Made by a program: the position numbers and the translations under genes. 60,856 nucleotides of DNA from positions 1-60,856 of the forward strand of contig CAZQEZ010000005.1 of assembly GCA_964592475.1 (NCBI GenBank), written 5' to 3'. Shown here in pieces: positions 35,877 through 44,984 of this stretch; positions within the stretch are counted from its first letter, which is position 1; each line of letters opens with the position of its first letter. The notes beneath the pieces are model-generated. The model searched no databases. It worked only from the letters and a program-made list of their open reading frames with translations, and had not been told where the DNA came from. This DNA is from CAZQEZ01 sp964592475. Its GTDB lineage: Bacteria; Bacteroidota; Bacteroidia; Cytophagales; Cyclobacteriaceae.

Positions 35877-35904
35877 AATATATTGGATTGCCTTAGGTTG
35901 CATT

Positions 35905-35932
35905 TCAAGAAAGGCTAATCAAGAAAGGCTAA
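35905..35932. repeat. Tandem duplication of a 14-base unit
   Basis: TCAAGAAAGGCTAA occurs twice in immediate succession between two converging genes. It is a simple local duplication. Confidence 0.8.
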
Positions 35933-35953
35933 TATTAACTAAAACAGGTGTTT

Positions 35954-37201
35954 TTAGAAAATAAAACCGGCTGCTAGCCCTAATATAATAATAAAAGGAG
36001 CAGGTATTTTTGTAAAAGTTAAAATACAAAAAGTAGCTAATATAATTGCGATATTTAAAAATGAATGTTCAATAGGTTGATATAAAAGAATGGTTGCAGT
36101 AATAACCATACCTGAACTTGCGGCTAATATCCCTTCAAGGGATGCTTTAATTAGGCGATACTTTTTTAAAGCCGCCCAAAACTTAATTACAAAGAAGATG
36201 AGAAAAGTACCAGGCAGAAAAATACCCATCGAAGCAAAAAATGCTCCTAATATTTCTCCACCTATACCATACTCGCGCATCGAAAGTGCTCCGATGTAAG
36301 CACTTATTGAAAAGGTGGGGCCTGGAACTGCCTGCACTAGTCCAAACCCGGACAAAAACTCCTGAGAAGTCAGATAATCTTTAAACTCGACAAATTCCGT
36401 GTAAAGCAGGGGAATTAACACCTGCCCGCCTCCGAATACCAGGCTGCCGTTTCGATAAAAATTCTCAAAAAGCCGTATGGGTAAAGAATTAGTAATACCG
36501 CCCAGAACCGCGGCAAATATTAATACCATGCCCCAAAGAATAAAGTTGGACCACTCGATTTTGAAATTATCTTTTTCTTCAATTGGCTGTGATTTAAACT
36601 TAAATGCCGTTATCCCTCCACCCACCAGTAATAGCACCGGGTAAATATAGGGGGAGCGAATGTAGTAAGATGTAATAGCCGCTAATATCATCAAAACTAC
36701 TCCCCCCCAGGTATATACTACTTTTTTTGAAATGCGAAAGGCTGCAAAAGCCACAAAACCTATAGCAATTGGCATTATAAATTTAGTAAATGCAGTAGAA
36801 ATATTCTGTTGTTGCAAATGGGCTATGATCACTCCGGCAGTAGTCATTACAATAAATGCAGGTAACATCCATACCAGTAGCGTAAGGTAGGCAAGGTTAG
36901 GCCCCCCTTTTTTAAAGCCGATTGCCACGATGGTTTGAGTAGAGGTGGGCCCGGGAAGTATCTGGCATAGTGCATTTAATTCCAGTAGTTCTGCCTCAGT
37001 TACATACCCTCTCGCTTTTACCATTCGATCTAAGAGCATGGCTAAATGAGCTTGAGGCCCGCCAAATGCTGTTAAGCTAAGCCAAAGGACATCTTTTAGG
37101 AAAATATAAAACCGGATTTTAGTTACCAAAAGTTTCGCATCTGTTTTCGGTTCAATTTTACGATATTTAATATTAATCGCAAAAAAATAATTTAAGAGCA
37201 T
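35954..37201 (-). CDS. chrA: Chromate efflux transporter, fused two-domain CHR protein
   Basis: A 415-residue protein with two CHR domains in one chain. The first (about 35-210) has WLSLTAFGGPQAHLAMLLDR and NALCQILPGPTSTQTIVAIG. The second (about 225-415) has SLVFGGGQVLIPLLYTEF and GLVQAVPGPTFSISAYIGAL. The FGGPxAH and PGPT motifs define the family. The substrate is inferred as chromate, with possible sulfate-like anions. It follows the TVP38 gene by 18 bases and is probably cotranscribed. The N-terminal leader up to about residue 30 is unlike the family and may not be translated, but no better start is evident. Confidence 0.9.
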   Translation of the reverse strand: MLLNYFFAINIKYRKIEPKTDAKLLVTKIRFYIFLKDVLWLSLTAFGGPQAHLAMLLDRMVKARGYVTEAELLELNALCQILPGPTSTQTIVAIGFKKGGPNLAYLTLLVWMLPAFIVMTTAGVIIAHLQQQNISTAFTKFIMPIAIGFVAFAAFRISKKVVYTWGGVVLMILAAITSYYIRSPYIYPVLLLVGGGITAFKFKSQPIEEKDNFKIEWSNFILWGMVLIFAAVLGGITNSLPIRLFENFYRNGSLVFGGGQVLIPLLYTEFVEFKDYLTSQEFLSGFGLVQAVPGPTFSISAYIGALSMREYGIGGEILGAFFASMGIFLPGTFLIFFVIKFWAALKKYRLIKASLEGILAASSGMVITATILLYQPIEHSFLNIAIILATFCILTFTKIPAPFIIILGLAAGFIF

Positions 37202-37219
37202 TTAAGAGCTTAAATAGGA

Positions 37220-37933
37220 TTAATTTGCCTTTGCCTTTCTTTTTTTCTTTTTATCATAAATTATATAAAAGATCAGAGCCACTAAACTTATAGCAGTAAT
37301 TATGATTAAGCCTGTTTTTAATCTATCGTTATTCTCACCAAAATAGGCGATTAAAATAGTTAATGGAGTAATTCCAGCAAAAGTAGCAAAAATGAATTTT
37401 TTATACCCCATACGCAATATGCCGCCAACAAAACTGATAGCATCATTAGAAAATAAAGGAGAAAGCCTTACAACTACTACAGCCCAAAAGCCATATTTTT
37501 CTACATAGGATTCCAGCTTTTTTTCTTTTCTTTCACCTATTAATTTGTAAATGGTTACCACTCCCAAAAATCTTCCTATCCAATAACCAATGGTGGAAGC
37601 AGCAAGAACACTGGCAATCGCAATGATGGATCCCCATATCGGCCCATAGGCCAAAACCGATACTACCATGAGTAGTGGAGAAGGTATTACAAATAAAAAC
37701 ATTTGCACAATCATGATTACTATTATGAATACAGGCCCCCAAGGACCTAATTCATTTACCCATTGCGATATTTTTTGCTCATTCTCTGAAGTTAATATTC
37801 GGTAGGCTTCATCTACAAAAGCCTGAAAAGGAGAAATGAAAAAATAAGCCGCTAGTAATCCTAATATGAGGGTCAAACTAGCAACTAATGGCCATTTACT
37901 TTGCTTTACTGGCTGTTTTGCTTCTGCAGTCAT
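37220..37933 (-). CDS. TVP38/TMEM64 (DedA superfamily) membrane protein
   Basis: A 237-residue protein with about six hydrophobic segments. A conserved SNARE-associated core holds VIPSPLLMVVSVLAYGPIWG, ASTIGYWIGRFLG, VVVVRLSPLFSNDAISFVGG and MGYKKFIFATFAGITP. The end is a Lys/Arg-rich tail (DKKKKRKAKAN). DedA-type proteins scramble or move lipids and support membrane potential. The exact job here is unknown. It is first in a two-gene operon with the chromate transporter. Confidence 0.88.
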   Translation of the reverse strand: MTAEAKQPVKQSKWPLVASLTLILGLLAAYFFISPFQAFVDEAYRILTSENEQKISQWVNELGPWGPVFIIVIMIVQMFLFVIPSPLLMVVSVLAYGPIWGSIIAIASVLAASTIGYWIGRFLGVVTIYKLIGERKEKKLESYVEKYGFWAVVVVRLSPLFSNDAISFVGGILRMGYKKFIFATFAGITPLTILIAYFGENNDRLKTGLIIITAISLVALIFYIIYDKKKKRKAKAN

Positions 37934-37973
37934 TATCTTTAAATTAAAAAATATTATTTAATGCAATGCATAT

Positions 37974-37986
37974 AGATGCAGCATCT
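37974..37986. repeat. 13-base palindrome upstream of the TVP38-chrA operon
   Basis: AGATGC-A-GCATCT is a perfect inverted repeat, with further ATGCA copies beside it (ATGCAATGCATAT). It lies about 41 bases before the TVP38 start and may be an operator. Confidence 0.4.
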
Positions 37987-38030
37987 GCACTTTATAAAAA
38001 GAAGCTATTGAAAAAGTTTATATTGCAATG

Positions 38031-38534
38031 TCAATTATTACATAATCCATTGATAATATTTTTGTGCTGAGGAAAGGAGCTTATCAACTGATCTCTTTGG
38101 GCCAATTCGAAATCGCTAAAATCGAATCCTGGCGCTACGGTGCATCCCATTAAAGCATATCCTCTTTTTTTTATAACTCTTGAAGCAAACCAATTGCCTG
38201 CTGCAATCGTGTACTGAAATTGCATACCGCTATCTGGATCGGGTCCCAGCAATATTTTTCCTAAGTTTCCTTCAGTATTAATTTCAAATAATTCTAATCC
38301 TGTTCCTTGATAAAAATGCCAAATCTCATCCGATTTTATCCTGTGAAAGGCCGAAAAATCATCTTCAGCTAATAAATAGTAAATAGCAGTAGCAATATTT
38401 CTTTCTCCGGAATATCGTGAGGGTAATCCTGTCTCAGTTATTACTTCCTGTGCACGATAAGTTTCTCTAAAATAGCCTCCTTCGGGATGCTTTTGCATTT
38501 CGAGTTTATCAACCCAATATTTGGCATCTTTCAT
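38031..38534 (-). CDS. Cupin-domain protein (DUF985)
   Basis: A 167-residue single cupin. KLEMQKHPEGGYFRETYRA, AIYYLLAEDDFSAFHRIKSD, EIWHFYQGTGLELF and YALMGCTVAPGFDF match the DUF985 family. FHRIKSDEIWHF contains the family His residues. The substrate is not known. The start codon overlaps the stop of the aminotransferase gene by 4 bases, so the two are translationally coupled. Confidence 0.88.
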   Translation of the reverse strand: MKDAKYWVDKLEMQKHPEGGYFRETYRAQEVITETGLPSRYSGERNIATAIYYLLAEDDFSAFHRIKSDEIWHFYQGTGLELFEINTEGNLGKILLGPDPDSGMQFQYTIAAGNWFASRVIKKRGYALMGCTVAPGFDFSDFELAQRDQLISSFPQHKNIINGLCNN

Positions 38535-39883
38535 GACATTACTTTTTTAATTGGCTGCTTTTCAGGATGTTTTATTTTGTCAGATTCGAAATATTCTATT
38601 AAACCATCTCGTATTCTAGTAAAAGTATCTACCAAAGTGGTCTCATCTTCTTCTAGTAAAGTTACCCTAAATCCTTGCAAATCAGAACAAAAGGAGGAGA
38701 TAGGTACCACACATACTCGTTTAGCAGCAAGTAAATAATAGACAAATTGCTTATCTAAATTCATTGGTTCGTCAAGCCATTGCGAAAGAATAACTTCTAT
38801 TCTTTTATCATCAATTTGCAAATGCTGAGAAGTATTGAGTGTGCCTGACTTGAAGACTATCGTATTATAAAAAGCTCCGTATGTTTCGTTAAAAGTAATT
38901 TGAGGAACCGGCTTTAATATTTCAGCTATTATTTTACTTCGTTTACCAATACATCCATTTTGAGTGTCTCGATAAGGTTGGTAGCGAGCATCGCCCATAA
39001 TTAAAGGTATTGCCATTTGGGGTAATTTTGTTGAGCATACCTCGATCATTTTTGCATTTTCAAGTGCAGTACATAATTTATCAAATTCCGAATCAATTTT
39101 TCGATTATAAAATTCGCACCACCCACACCTTGAACCTGGCCAGGGTAATTCCTTGGATATGCCTTTCATGCCAATACCCGGCACCTTATCTCCAATTAAT
39201 TGTGCCAGCGGAAAAGCTTCAGCGCCATTGTATGTTACATTGATATAAATCTCATCACTTATCAAAAACAACTTAAATTCCTCAGCAATAGCTACAATTT
39301 TCCTCAATATTTCTTTGGGGTACACCATACCGGTAGGATTGTCCGGATTAATGATCAATACCCCTACTATATTAGGGTTGTATTTTACCTTTCGGTATAA
39401 GTCTTCAATGTCCGGATACCATTTATTTTCAGGATCCAATTGGTATGTGATGGGTTTGGTATTGGCATGCGCACCTTCTGCTGAAGAGTGCGTACTGTAG
39501 GCAGGTGAAGGGCCTATTATCCTGGCTGTAGGCTCTAAAAATTGATATACTTTGGCTATTGCGTCACCCAGTCCGTTGAAGAACAAAATATCATCAGCAG
39601 TGATTTGGGCGCCATGTAAGTTGTTATTTCTATCAGACAAAAATTGCCTGGTGGTGAGAATACCTTTGGAATGACAATAAGAATAAGCAGCGTTGGTTTT
39701 TGCCAGGCCAGCTATTATGTCTTTCATCCATTCGGGAATTTGCCCGTTTTTTTGTACAGGATCACCAATATTTTCCCATAGAATATCATAGCCAATATTT
39801 TCCAGTTGTTCTGCTTTTTTTACAATTCCACGAATTTCATAGGTTAATTCATTGGCGCCAAGCCTAATTAATGGCTGTCTCAT
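38531..39883 (-). CDS. PLP-dependent aminotransferase (alanine/aspartate type)
   Basis: A 450-residue fold-type I aminotransferase. I place the start at the ATG at 39883 (RQPLIRLGANELTYEIRGIV) rather than the earlier ATG at 39931, because a TAACTTTG box lies between the two. PLP contacts are readable as Asp210 in FLISDEIYINV, Lys244 in GISKELPWPGSRCGW, and the Arg of that same block. NPDNPTGMVYPKE is typical of this class. It may serve alanine, valine or another amino acid. It is first in an operon with the DUF985 cupin. Confidence 0.88.
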   Translation of the reverse strand: MRQPLIRLGANELTYEIRGIVKKAEQLENIGYDILWENIGDPVQKNGQIPEWMKDIIAGLAKTNAAYSYCHSKGILTTRQFLSDRNNNLHGAQITADDILFFNGLGDAIAKVYQFLEPTARIIGPSPAYSTHSSAEGAHANTKPITYQLDPENKWYPDIEDLYRKVKYNPNIVGVLIINPDNPTGMVYPKEILRKIVAIAEEFKLFLISDEIYINVTYNGAEAFPLAQLIGDKVPGIGMKGISKELPWPGSRCGWCEFYNRKIDSEFDKLCTALENAKMIEVCSTKLPQMAIPLIMGDARYQPYRDTQNGCIGKRSKIIAEILKPVPQITFNETYGAFYNTIVFKSGTLNTSQHLQIDDKRIEVILSQWLDEPMNLDKQFVYYLLAAKRVCVVPISSFCSDLQGFRVTLLEEDETTLVDTFTRIRDGLIEYFESDKIKHPEKQPIKKVMS

Positions 39884-39919
39884 GCGTGTTCTCCAAATAA
39901 TATTTTTAAAATATGGATA

Positions 39920-39927
39920 CAAAGTTA
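39920..39927 (-). promoter_or_regulatory. Promoter minus-7 box for the aminotransferase-cupin operon
   Basis: The minus strand reads TAACTTTG 36 bases before the chosen ATG, with a TTG about 15 bases upstream of it. It makes the upstream ATG at 39931 unlikely. Confidence 0.5.
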
Positions 39928-40141
39928 ACAAAATTTATAGTGCAACCAGAAGTTTTGTTGAGCAAATGAGCACTTAAATATTACTTGTCCATTTGCATCA
40001 TTTAATTGCAAAATAATACAATATATAATGCTTTAAAATGCTTGATGTCAAAGCAATAAAATTGCACTTTTTGAATTAATTTATAAATACCTAAATATTA
40101 CATGCATCTTTATTATTTTTTAGGCATGTTGTTTTATTTGC

Positions 40142-40149
40142 TAGATTTG
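40142..40149 (+). promoter_or_regulatory. Promoter minus-7 box for the Ig-like repeat protein
   Basis: TAGATTTG matches TAnnTTTG, about 22 bases before the ATG. Confidence 0.5.
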
Positions 40150-40170
40150 TAAAAGATAAAATTAAATACA

Positions 40171-41781
40171 ATGGAAAGAATTATATTGCCAATTATCTTA
40201 TTTGTTATATCAATTTCAGCCATCGCACAGGATATTGATACCACAAAAGTTTTAATTGAAGATGAAAAAATAGTGGTGAATCAAATCGATGATGTACTTG
40301 ATTTAGACCTAATGCTGCCAGAAGGTAACGAGTGGCGTAGTGTAAATGAGGGCCAAACGCTTGAATTTAAAGTGGCTGCTGTCGGTGGAAAAGATCAAAA
40401 CTACATCTATTCTATCGGAGGAAACCCGAAAGGTATAACCATCGACTCTTTAGGAGTCGTTAGCTGGACACCAGATTTTGCAGTAGTGGAAAGACTGGAA
40501 AAAGAAAAGGAATTGCCTATAGTGATTGAAGTAAAAAATGATAGTGACCAAGTAGCTCGCCAAACGGTAGATATTGTAGTAAAACATGTAAATCGCCCTC
40601 CTGTAGTTGGAGATTTAAAAAATATGTATGTGAAATACAATGAGGATAACACCTATCAAATCGATTTAAATGCAGTAAATGATCCGGATAATGACCCACT
40701 CGTGTTTCGTGCTATTCCTCAAATAATGCCTGAAGGAGCAAACATGACTGAAAATGGGGTGTTTACCTGGAAGCCAAGTTTTAGACAATTCAGCAGGTTG
40801 AAAAATGATCCGATTGAATTAGGTTTTATCGTAGAAGATCAGCCTTACAAAGATCAGGCAAAAGGAAGTTTTAATATATTGATCACTCAAATGGATTTGC
40901 CACCTGAAATTACAATGATCCCGAAATACGACCATATTTCTACTAAAGAAAATGAAACTGTTAATTTGAAGTTTTTCCTTTCTGATCCTAATGGCGATGA
41001 GGATATAAAGGAATTTAATTTGGTATCGGAAGATCTAAGGGTGAAAAGTGATAACCTGGTAAAAAATGCTCAGACTCAATATGAGTTTATTTGGCAGCCT
41101 GGATATGATTTTGTAAGAGATGTGGAGGATTCTTTGACTTTTGATTTGAATTTTTATGTGGTAGATGCCACTTATTTGCGAGACGAAAGACAAATAAAAA
41201 TTACGGTTGTAAATACAGAAAATCAGGATAAAATTGATGCCGGTTTATATGCACAATATAGAACAGCATTGATAAGAGTATGGGATTTATACAGTCAACT
41301 TTCAGAAAAAGAGGCAGAATACTATAAGAAATTAAAAAATGCTAAAAAAGGTAAGACTACCCTGGCCATCACTGATGCATCCCTGGGAGCAGTTACTGCT
41401 TTGTCTCCGGTAGTGATCGAAGATCAAAATAATCAAAAATTGGTCAGCGGCATAGGAGGTACCACCGTAATGACGATGGGCACGCTGGAGGCTGCTGATG
41501 TGATTGCCAAATCGCCCAGCGAAATCATTCAAAAGCTTAACCGGGTGATTGAAAAGAAAAACGAGCTCTTGATGCATGGCAATGTTTATGCCCGTAGGTA
41601 TAGTACTACTCTCAACCGTAGAGATAAAGATTTCATTAAAGATACTGAAAACCTGCTTACCCGTTTAATTATTAAAGATGTGGCTACATTGGAGCTGAAT
41701 GCCGGATGGCAAAACCCTAAAAAGGCTAAGGATCAAAACTTGCGAAACGTTTTTCCGGATTTTGTACCAATGGAAAATTAA
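40171..41781 (+). CDS. Secreted Ig/cadherin-like repeat protein with a novel C-terminal region
   Basis: A 536-residue protein with a signal peptide (IILFVISISAIAQ). Three Ig-like or cadherin-like repeats follow. They are marked by the pattern GITIDSLGVVSWTPDF, NMTENGVFTWKPSF and YEFIWQPGYDF, and by PPVVGDL and PPEITMI starts with DNDPLV and DPNGDEDIKEF turns. From about residue 352 an alpha-helical region begins (YRTALIRVWDLYSQLSEKEA) that I do not recognise. It contains a Gly/Ala/Ser stretch (ASLGAVTALSP, GIGGTTVMTMGTLEA) that may touch a membrane. No SusC or T9SS tail is seen. The function is unknown; adhesion or glycan binding is possible. Confidence 0.65.
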   Translation: MERIILPIILFVISISAIAQDIDTTKVLIEDEKIVVNQIDDVLDLDLMLPEGNEWRSVNEGQTLEFKVAAVGGKDQNYIYSIGGNPKGITIDSLGVVSWTPDFAVVERLEKEKELPIVIEVKNDSDQVARQTVDIVVKHVNRPPVVGDLKNMYVKYNEDNTYQIDLNAVNDPDNDPLVFRAIPQIMPEGANMTENGVFTWKPSFRQFSRLKNDPIELGFIVEDQPYKDQAKGSFNILITQMDLPPEITMIPKYDHISTKENETVNLKFFLSDPNGDEDIKEFNLVSEDLRVKSDNLVKNAQTQYEFIWQPGYDFVRDVEDSLTFDLNFYVVDATYLRDERQIKITVVNTENQDKIDAGLYAQYRTALIRVWDLYSQLSEKEAEYYKKLKNAKKGKTTLAITDASLGAVTALSPVVIEDQNNQKLVSGIGGTTVMTMGTLEAADVIAKSPSEIIQKLNRVIEKKNELLMHGNVYARRYSTTLNRRDKDFIKDTENLLTRLIIKDVATLELNAGWQNPKKAKDQNLRNVFPDFVPMEN

Positions 41782-41808
41782 ATGTTTAAAATTCATAACT
41801 TTTATCAG

Positions 41809-41849
41809 GCTTATTTTATTTTAAATCTTAACTTTAAGATAAAATAAGC
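41809..41849 (+). terminator. Strong hairpin directly before a start codon, terminator or attenuator
   Basis: A 17-base-pair stem with one G-U pair (41809-41825 with 41833-41849) and a seven-base loop is followed by AATTTTT. The next gene starts at 41857, only 7 bases beyond the stem, so its ribosome-binding region lies in the stem and T run. Confidence 0.7.
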
Positions 41850-41856
41850 AATTTTT

Positions 41857-42882
41857 ATGAATATAACCCGAAATCATTTCTTAAAAAGCTCTATTTCTGC
41901 TTTAGCAGGTATATTTGTCTTTCCTTCAATTTCTTTTAAAAATAAAGCTTATATCAATACAGTCAATGGCAGTATTGACCCTGGAAAAATGGGCATTACA
42001 TTGCCCCATGAGCACTTATTGGTAGATTTTATTGGTGCTAAAGAGGTTAGCCCAGCCAGGTATAATCGTAAAGCGGTAATTCAGAAAACACTTCCTTATT
42101 TGCAAAAATTGAAAGCATCTGGTTGCCACACGCTGGTAGAATGTACGCCTGCCTATTTGGGCAGAGATGCACCGCTTATGCAGAAATTATCTCAAAAAAG
42201 TGGTGTTCAGATACTAAGCAATACCGGCTATTATGGTGCCAGGAATAACCTTTTTCTACCCGATCATGCCTTTAATGAAACAGCTGACCAATTGGCCTCC
42301 CGCTGGATCAATGAATTTGAAAATGGATTGGACGGTACCAGAATAAAGCCAGGGTTTATAAAAATAGGAGTAGATCCCGGAAATTTATCTCAGCTACATC
42401 AAAAACTGATTACTGCTGCCTGTCGAACTCATTTAACCACCGGTCTTACCATTGCTGCCCATACCGGAACTGCTCCCGGAGCTTTTGATCAATTGGATGT
42501 ATTAGAAAAAGAAGGAGTTGATCCTTCAGCCTGGATATGGGTGCATGCCCAAAATGAAAAAGATAAGACAATGCACATTTTGGCTGCCAAACGTGGTGCC
42601 TGGGTAGAATTTGATGGTTATGGTGAAGGTAAAGAACAAGAGTATTATGAAATGCTTTTGAACATGAGACAAAATAAGCTTTTGCACCGGGTGTTAATTT
42701 CACAGGACGCTGGCTGGTATCATGTGGGAGAGGAGCGTGGAGGGGATTTTAAGCCTTTTACGCCGCTGTTTCAAAAGCTTTTACCTTATTTGAAAGAGCG
42801 TGAATTTCGACAGGAAGAGATTGAACAATTAATAGTTAGAAATCCCGCGGAAGCATTTCAAATTAAGGTTAGAAAGGCATAA
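41857..42882 (+). CDS. Phosphotriesterase-family metal-dependent hydrolase, secreted
   Basis: A 341-residue amidohydrolase-fold protein with a signal sequence (about 1-30, NHFLKSSISALAGIFVF). All metal ligands of the phosphotriesterase family can be counted: His51 and His53 (LPHEHLL), the carboxylated Lys169 (GFIKIGVD), His202 (AAHTGT), His230 (WVHAQNE) and Asp284 (ISQDAGW). The enzyme is probably a lactonase or an esterase rather than a true pesticide hydrolase. It lies between the Ig-like protein and a carboxypeptidase-regulatory-domain protein, upstream of an IclR regulator. Confidence 0.9.
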   Translation: MNITRNHFLKSSISALAGIFVFPSISFKNKAYINTVNGSIDPGKMGITLPHEHLLVDFIGAKEVSPARYNRKAVIQKTLPYLQKLKASGCHTLVECTPAYLGRDAPLMQKLSQKSGVQILSNTGYYGARNNLFLPDHAFNETADQLASRWINEFENGLDGTRIKPGFIKIGVDPGNLSQLHQKLITAACRTHLTTGLTIAAHTGTAPGAFDQLDVLEKEGVDPSAWIWVHAQNEKDKTMHILAAKRGAWVEFDGYGEGKEQEYYEMLLNMRQNKLLHRVLISQDAGWYHVGEERGGDFKPFTPLFQKLLPYLKEREFRQEEIEQLIVRNPAEAFQIKVRKA

Positions 42883-42925
42883 ATGGTTACATTATTAGCT
42901 TAAATATTGAATAATACTATAAAAA

Positions 42926-44110
42926 ATGAAGCAAATATTTTTTATATCAATTTTCATTTTAATATCTTTTAAATTATTAGCGCAATCCATTATTGGAACT
43001 GTAACCAATAAAAATAGTGGCGAACCAGTGCCATTTGCCAACGTGTTTTTTGCTAATACTACTAATGGTACCGCCACTGATGCCGAAGGTAATTTTACCA
43101 TTACTAGTAAACAACCCGGAAGAAAAACTTTAGTGGTATCAATGATTGGCTACAAAAGCTATTCTAAGGAAGTAGATTTAAAAACAGGCGAAAGTATTCA
43201 ACTAAACATAAAATTAGACAATGACCTGAAAAAATTGGATGAAGTAATCGTAAAAGCTGACACAACCGGCTGGCAATATAATTTGAAATTATTTAGGGAT
43301 AGATTCATCGGTAAAATGAAAGGTTCTGATGATTGCAAAATTATAAATAGCAGAGACCTGAACTTTTACTACGATTCGAAAGCTAATGAATTAGTAGCAC
43401 ATGCCAAGATTCCTCTCATTATTGAAAATGCTACCTTGGGTTATCGAATTAAATATTGGCTGGAAGAGTTTAACGCCAATTTTAAAGCAAAAACCACCTA
43501 CTATTTTGGCTATCCCCAATTTGAAAAAATGCTGCCCAAAAATAAACGGCAAGCCCGGCAATGGCAAAAAAATCGATTAGAAGCTTACCAAGGCAGCTTG
43601 ATGGAATTGGTAAGAGGAATACATGCAGGTGACGATTTAGATTCTATGGGTTGGGAAGTTAGAAAGCTTCACTACGAAGAAAATCCGGCCAGACCTGATG
43701 ATGAGTTTCTAAATGCAAAAATAAATGAGCACTGGGATAACTCGGACAGTTTGAATTACTTTATGGCACTAATGAAAAAGCCCAGGCAAATTGCAGTAGT
43801 TTCACCTCGCTTATTTGATTTCAAACAATTTCTAGATGATAATGCCAACGGAGCCAGACAATTTCATTATAAAGGATATTTGCACATAGTCTACCTTAAA
43901 GAGCATCAGGATAGAGCATTTTATTCCTTTATGCAACCATATCGGAAAGAACCGCAAAACTCGATCATTCAAATGACGTTACCCCCTTATCAATTATACC
44001 CTAATGGTTTGATGAATGATACCAGAAATTATTTGCTATCCGGATATTTAGGGTGGTACGAAAAGTTAACCACACAACTGCCAATGGATTATACTCCTAT
44101 TGAGGAATAA
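42926..44110 (+). CDS. Secreted protein with carboxypeptidase-regulatory-like domain and unknown C-terminal domain
   Basis: A 394-residue protein with a signal peptide (ISIFILISFKLLAQ). One CarboxypepD_reg-like beta-sandwich follows (about 22-110, IIGTVTNKNSGEPVPFANVF, VVSMIGYKSYSKEVDL). The remaining 280 residues start with KKLDEVIVKADTTGWQYN and contain many aromatic and charged residues (YRIKYWLEEFNANFKAKTTY). In Bacteroidota this domain is the N-terminal extension of SusC-type receptors. Here it heads a shorter protein without a barrel or plug. The function is unknown. Confidence 0.75.
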   Translation: MKQIFFISIFILISFKLLAQSIIGTVTNKNSGEPVPFANVFFANTTNGTATDAEGNFTITSKQPGRKTLVVSMIGYKSYSKEVDLKTGESIQLNIKLDNDLKKLDEVIVKADTTGWQYNLKLFRDRFIGKMKGSDDCKIINSRDLNFYYDSKANELVAHAKIPLIIENATLGYRIKYWLEEFNANFKAKTTYYFGYPQFEKMLPKNKRQARQWQKNRLEAYQGSLMELVRGIHAGDDLDSMGWEVRKLHYEENPARPDDEFLNAKINEHWDNSDSLNYFMALMKKPRQIAVVSPRLFDFKQFLDDNANGARQFHYKGYLHIVYLKEHQDRAFYSFMQPYRKEPQNSIIQMTLPPYQLYPNGLMNDTRNYLLSGYLGWYEKLTTQLPMDYTPIEE

Positions 44111-44131
44111 TAATGAATATTTTAAAAAATC

Positions 44132-44905
44132 ATGAGTCAGCTAAAATCTAATTCTTCTGCAATAAAGGTTTTGCAAATTATAGAGGCTATGGCAAAAGAG
44201 GGAAGCCCGGTTCGTGTAAAAGATATTGCCGAAAAATTGTCCATGCCAACAGCAACAGTCTTACGATTTTTAAAAACATTGATGGAGTCAGGTTATGTGT
44301 CCAAAGATCCCGGAAGCAGCCGCTATTTGCTTACTTATAAAATATTAAAAGTAGGAGAACAAGTGCGCACCAATACCAATTTGCGGGATGTAATAAGGCC
44401 CTACCTGGTGGAACTTACATCAAAAGTGGGTGAGTCAGGTTGCCTGGCTATAGAAGTAGAGCAGATGGCTGTGTACATTGATGCTGTAGAAGGCCCTGAC
44501 AGGATGCTGAAAACGCTTCAAAGAATTGGACGTTCGGCCCCCATGCACAGCACTGGTGTCGGTAAAAATCTGCTGCTTAATTATTCCCATGCGAATATCC
44601 GTGACTTAATTGCAGAAAAAGGCTTGCCACAACTTACTCCCAACACGATTACCAATATTGATAGGCTCCGGAAACTTTTACAAAGGGTGAGAAATGAAGG
44701 GATAGCTTATGACAATGAAGAATGTGAAATAGGGGTGAAATGTATTGCCGCACCTATTTATAATTTTGAAAAAAAGGTGATTGCCTCCATTAGTATCAGT
44801 GCTCCTACTGCCCGTATGCAAGGCAATAATGAAGAAAAAATAATTTCCGAATTGAAAAGAACTGCAGCCGAAATTTCATCGATTTTTGCGGATGAAAGAC
44901 AATAA
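44132..44905 (+). CDS. IclR-family transcriptional regulator
   Basis: A 257-residue protein with an N-terminal winged helix-turn-helix (about 9-70, VKDIAEKLSMPTATVLRFLK) and a C-terminal IclR effector domain (about 90-250, GRSAPMHSTGVGKNLL, YDNEECEIGVKCIAAPIY, ASISISAPTARM). IclR proteins bind small acids such as glyoxylate. It is followed, after a promoter-like element, by an aminotransferase of the alanine-glyoxylate type, and that gene is a likely target. Confidence 0.93.
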   Translation: MSQLKSNSSAIKVLQIIEAMAKEGSPVRVKDIAEKLSMPTATVLRFLKTLMESGYVSKDPGSSRYLLTYKILKVGEQVRTNTNLRDVIRPYLVELTSKVGESGCLAIEVEQMAVYIDAVEGPDRMLKTLQRIGRSAPMHSTGVGKNLLLNYSHANIRDLIAEKGLPQLTPNTITNIDRLRKLLQRVRNEGIAYDNEECEIGVKCIAAPIYNFEKKVIASISISAPTARMQGNNEEKIISELKRTAAEISSIFADERQ

Positions 44906-44910
44906 ATCAA

Positions 44911-44941
44911 TTGGTTTAAAATAAAAAATAAGTTATATTTG
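44911..44941 (+). promoter_or_regulatory. Promoter for the alanine-glyoxylate-type aminotransferase
   Basis: TTGG at 44911-44914 and TATATTTG at 44934-44941 are separated by 19 bases, a good fit to the Bacteroidota consensus. The ATG is about 43 bases downstream. Confidence 0.6.
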
Positions 44942-44984
44942 GTCATTATTAGAACAATTGTTTCACTCAGTGAATTTTTTAGCT

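Noticed and set aside
39884..39931. An aminotransferase start at 39931
   Set aside because: A promoter box lies between it and the better ATG at 39883, and the extra residues do not resemble the family.
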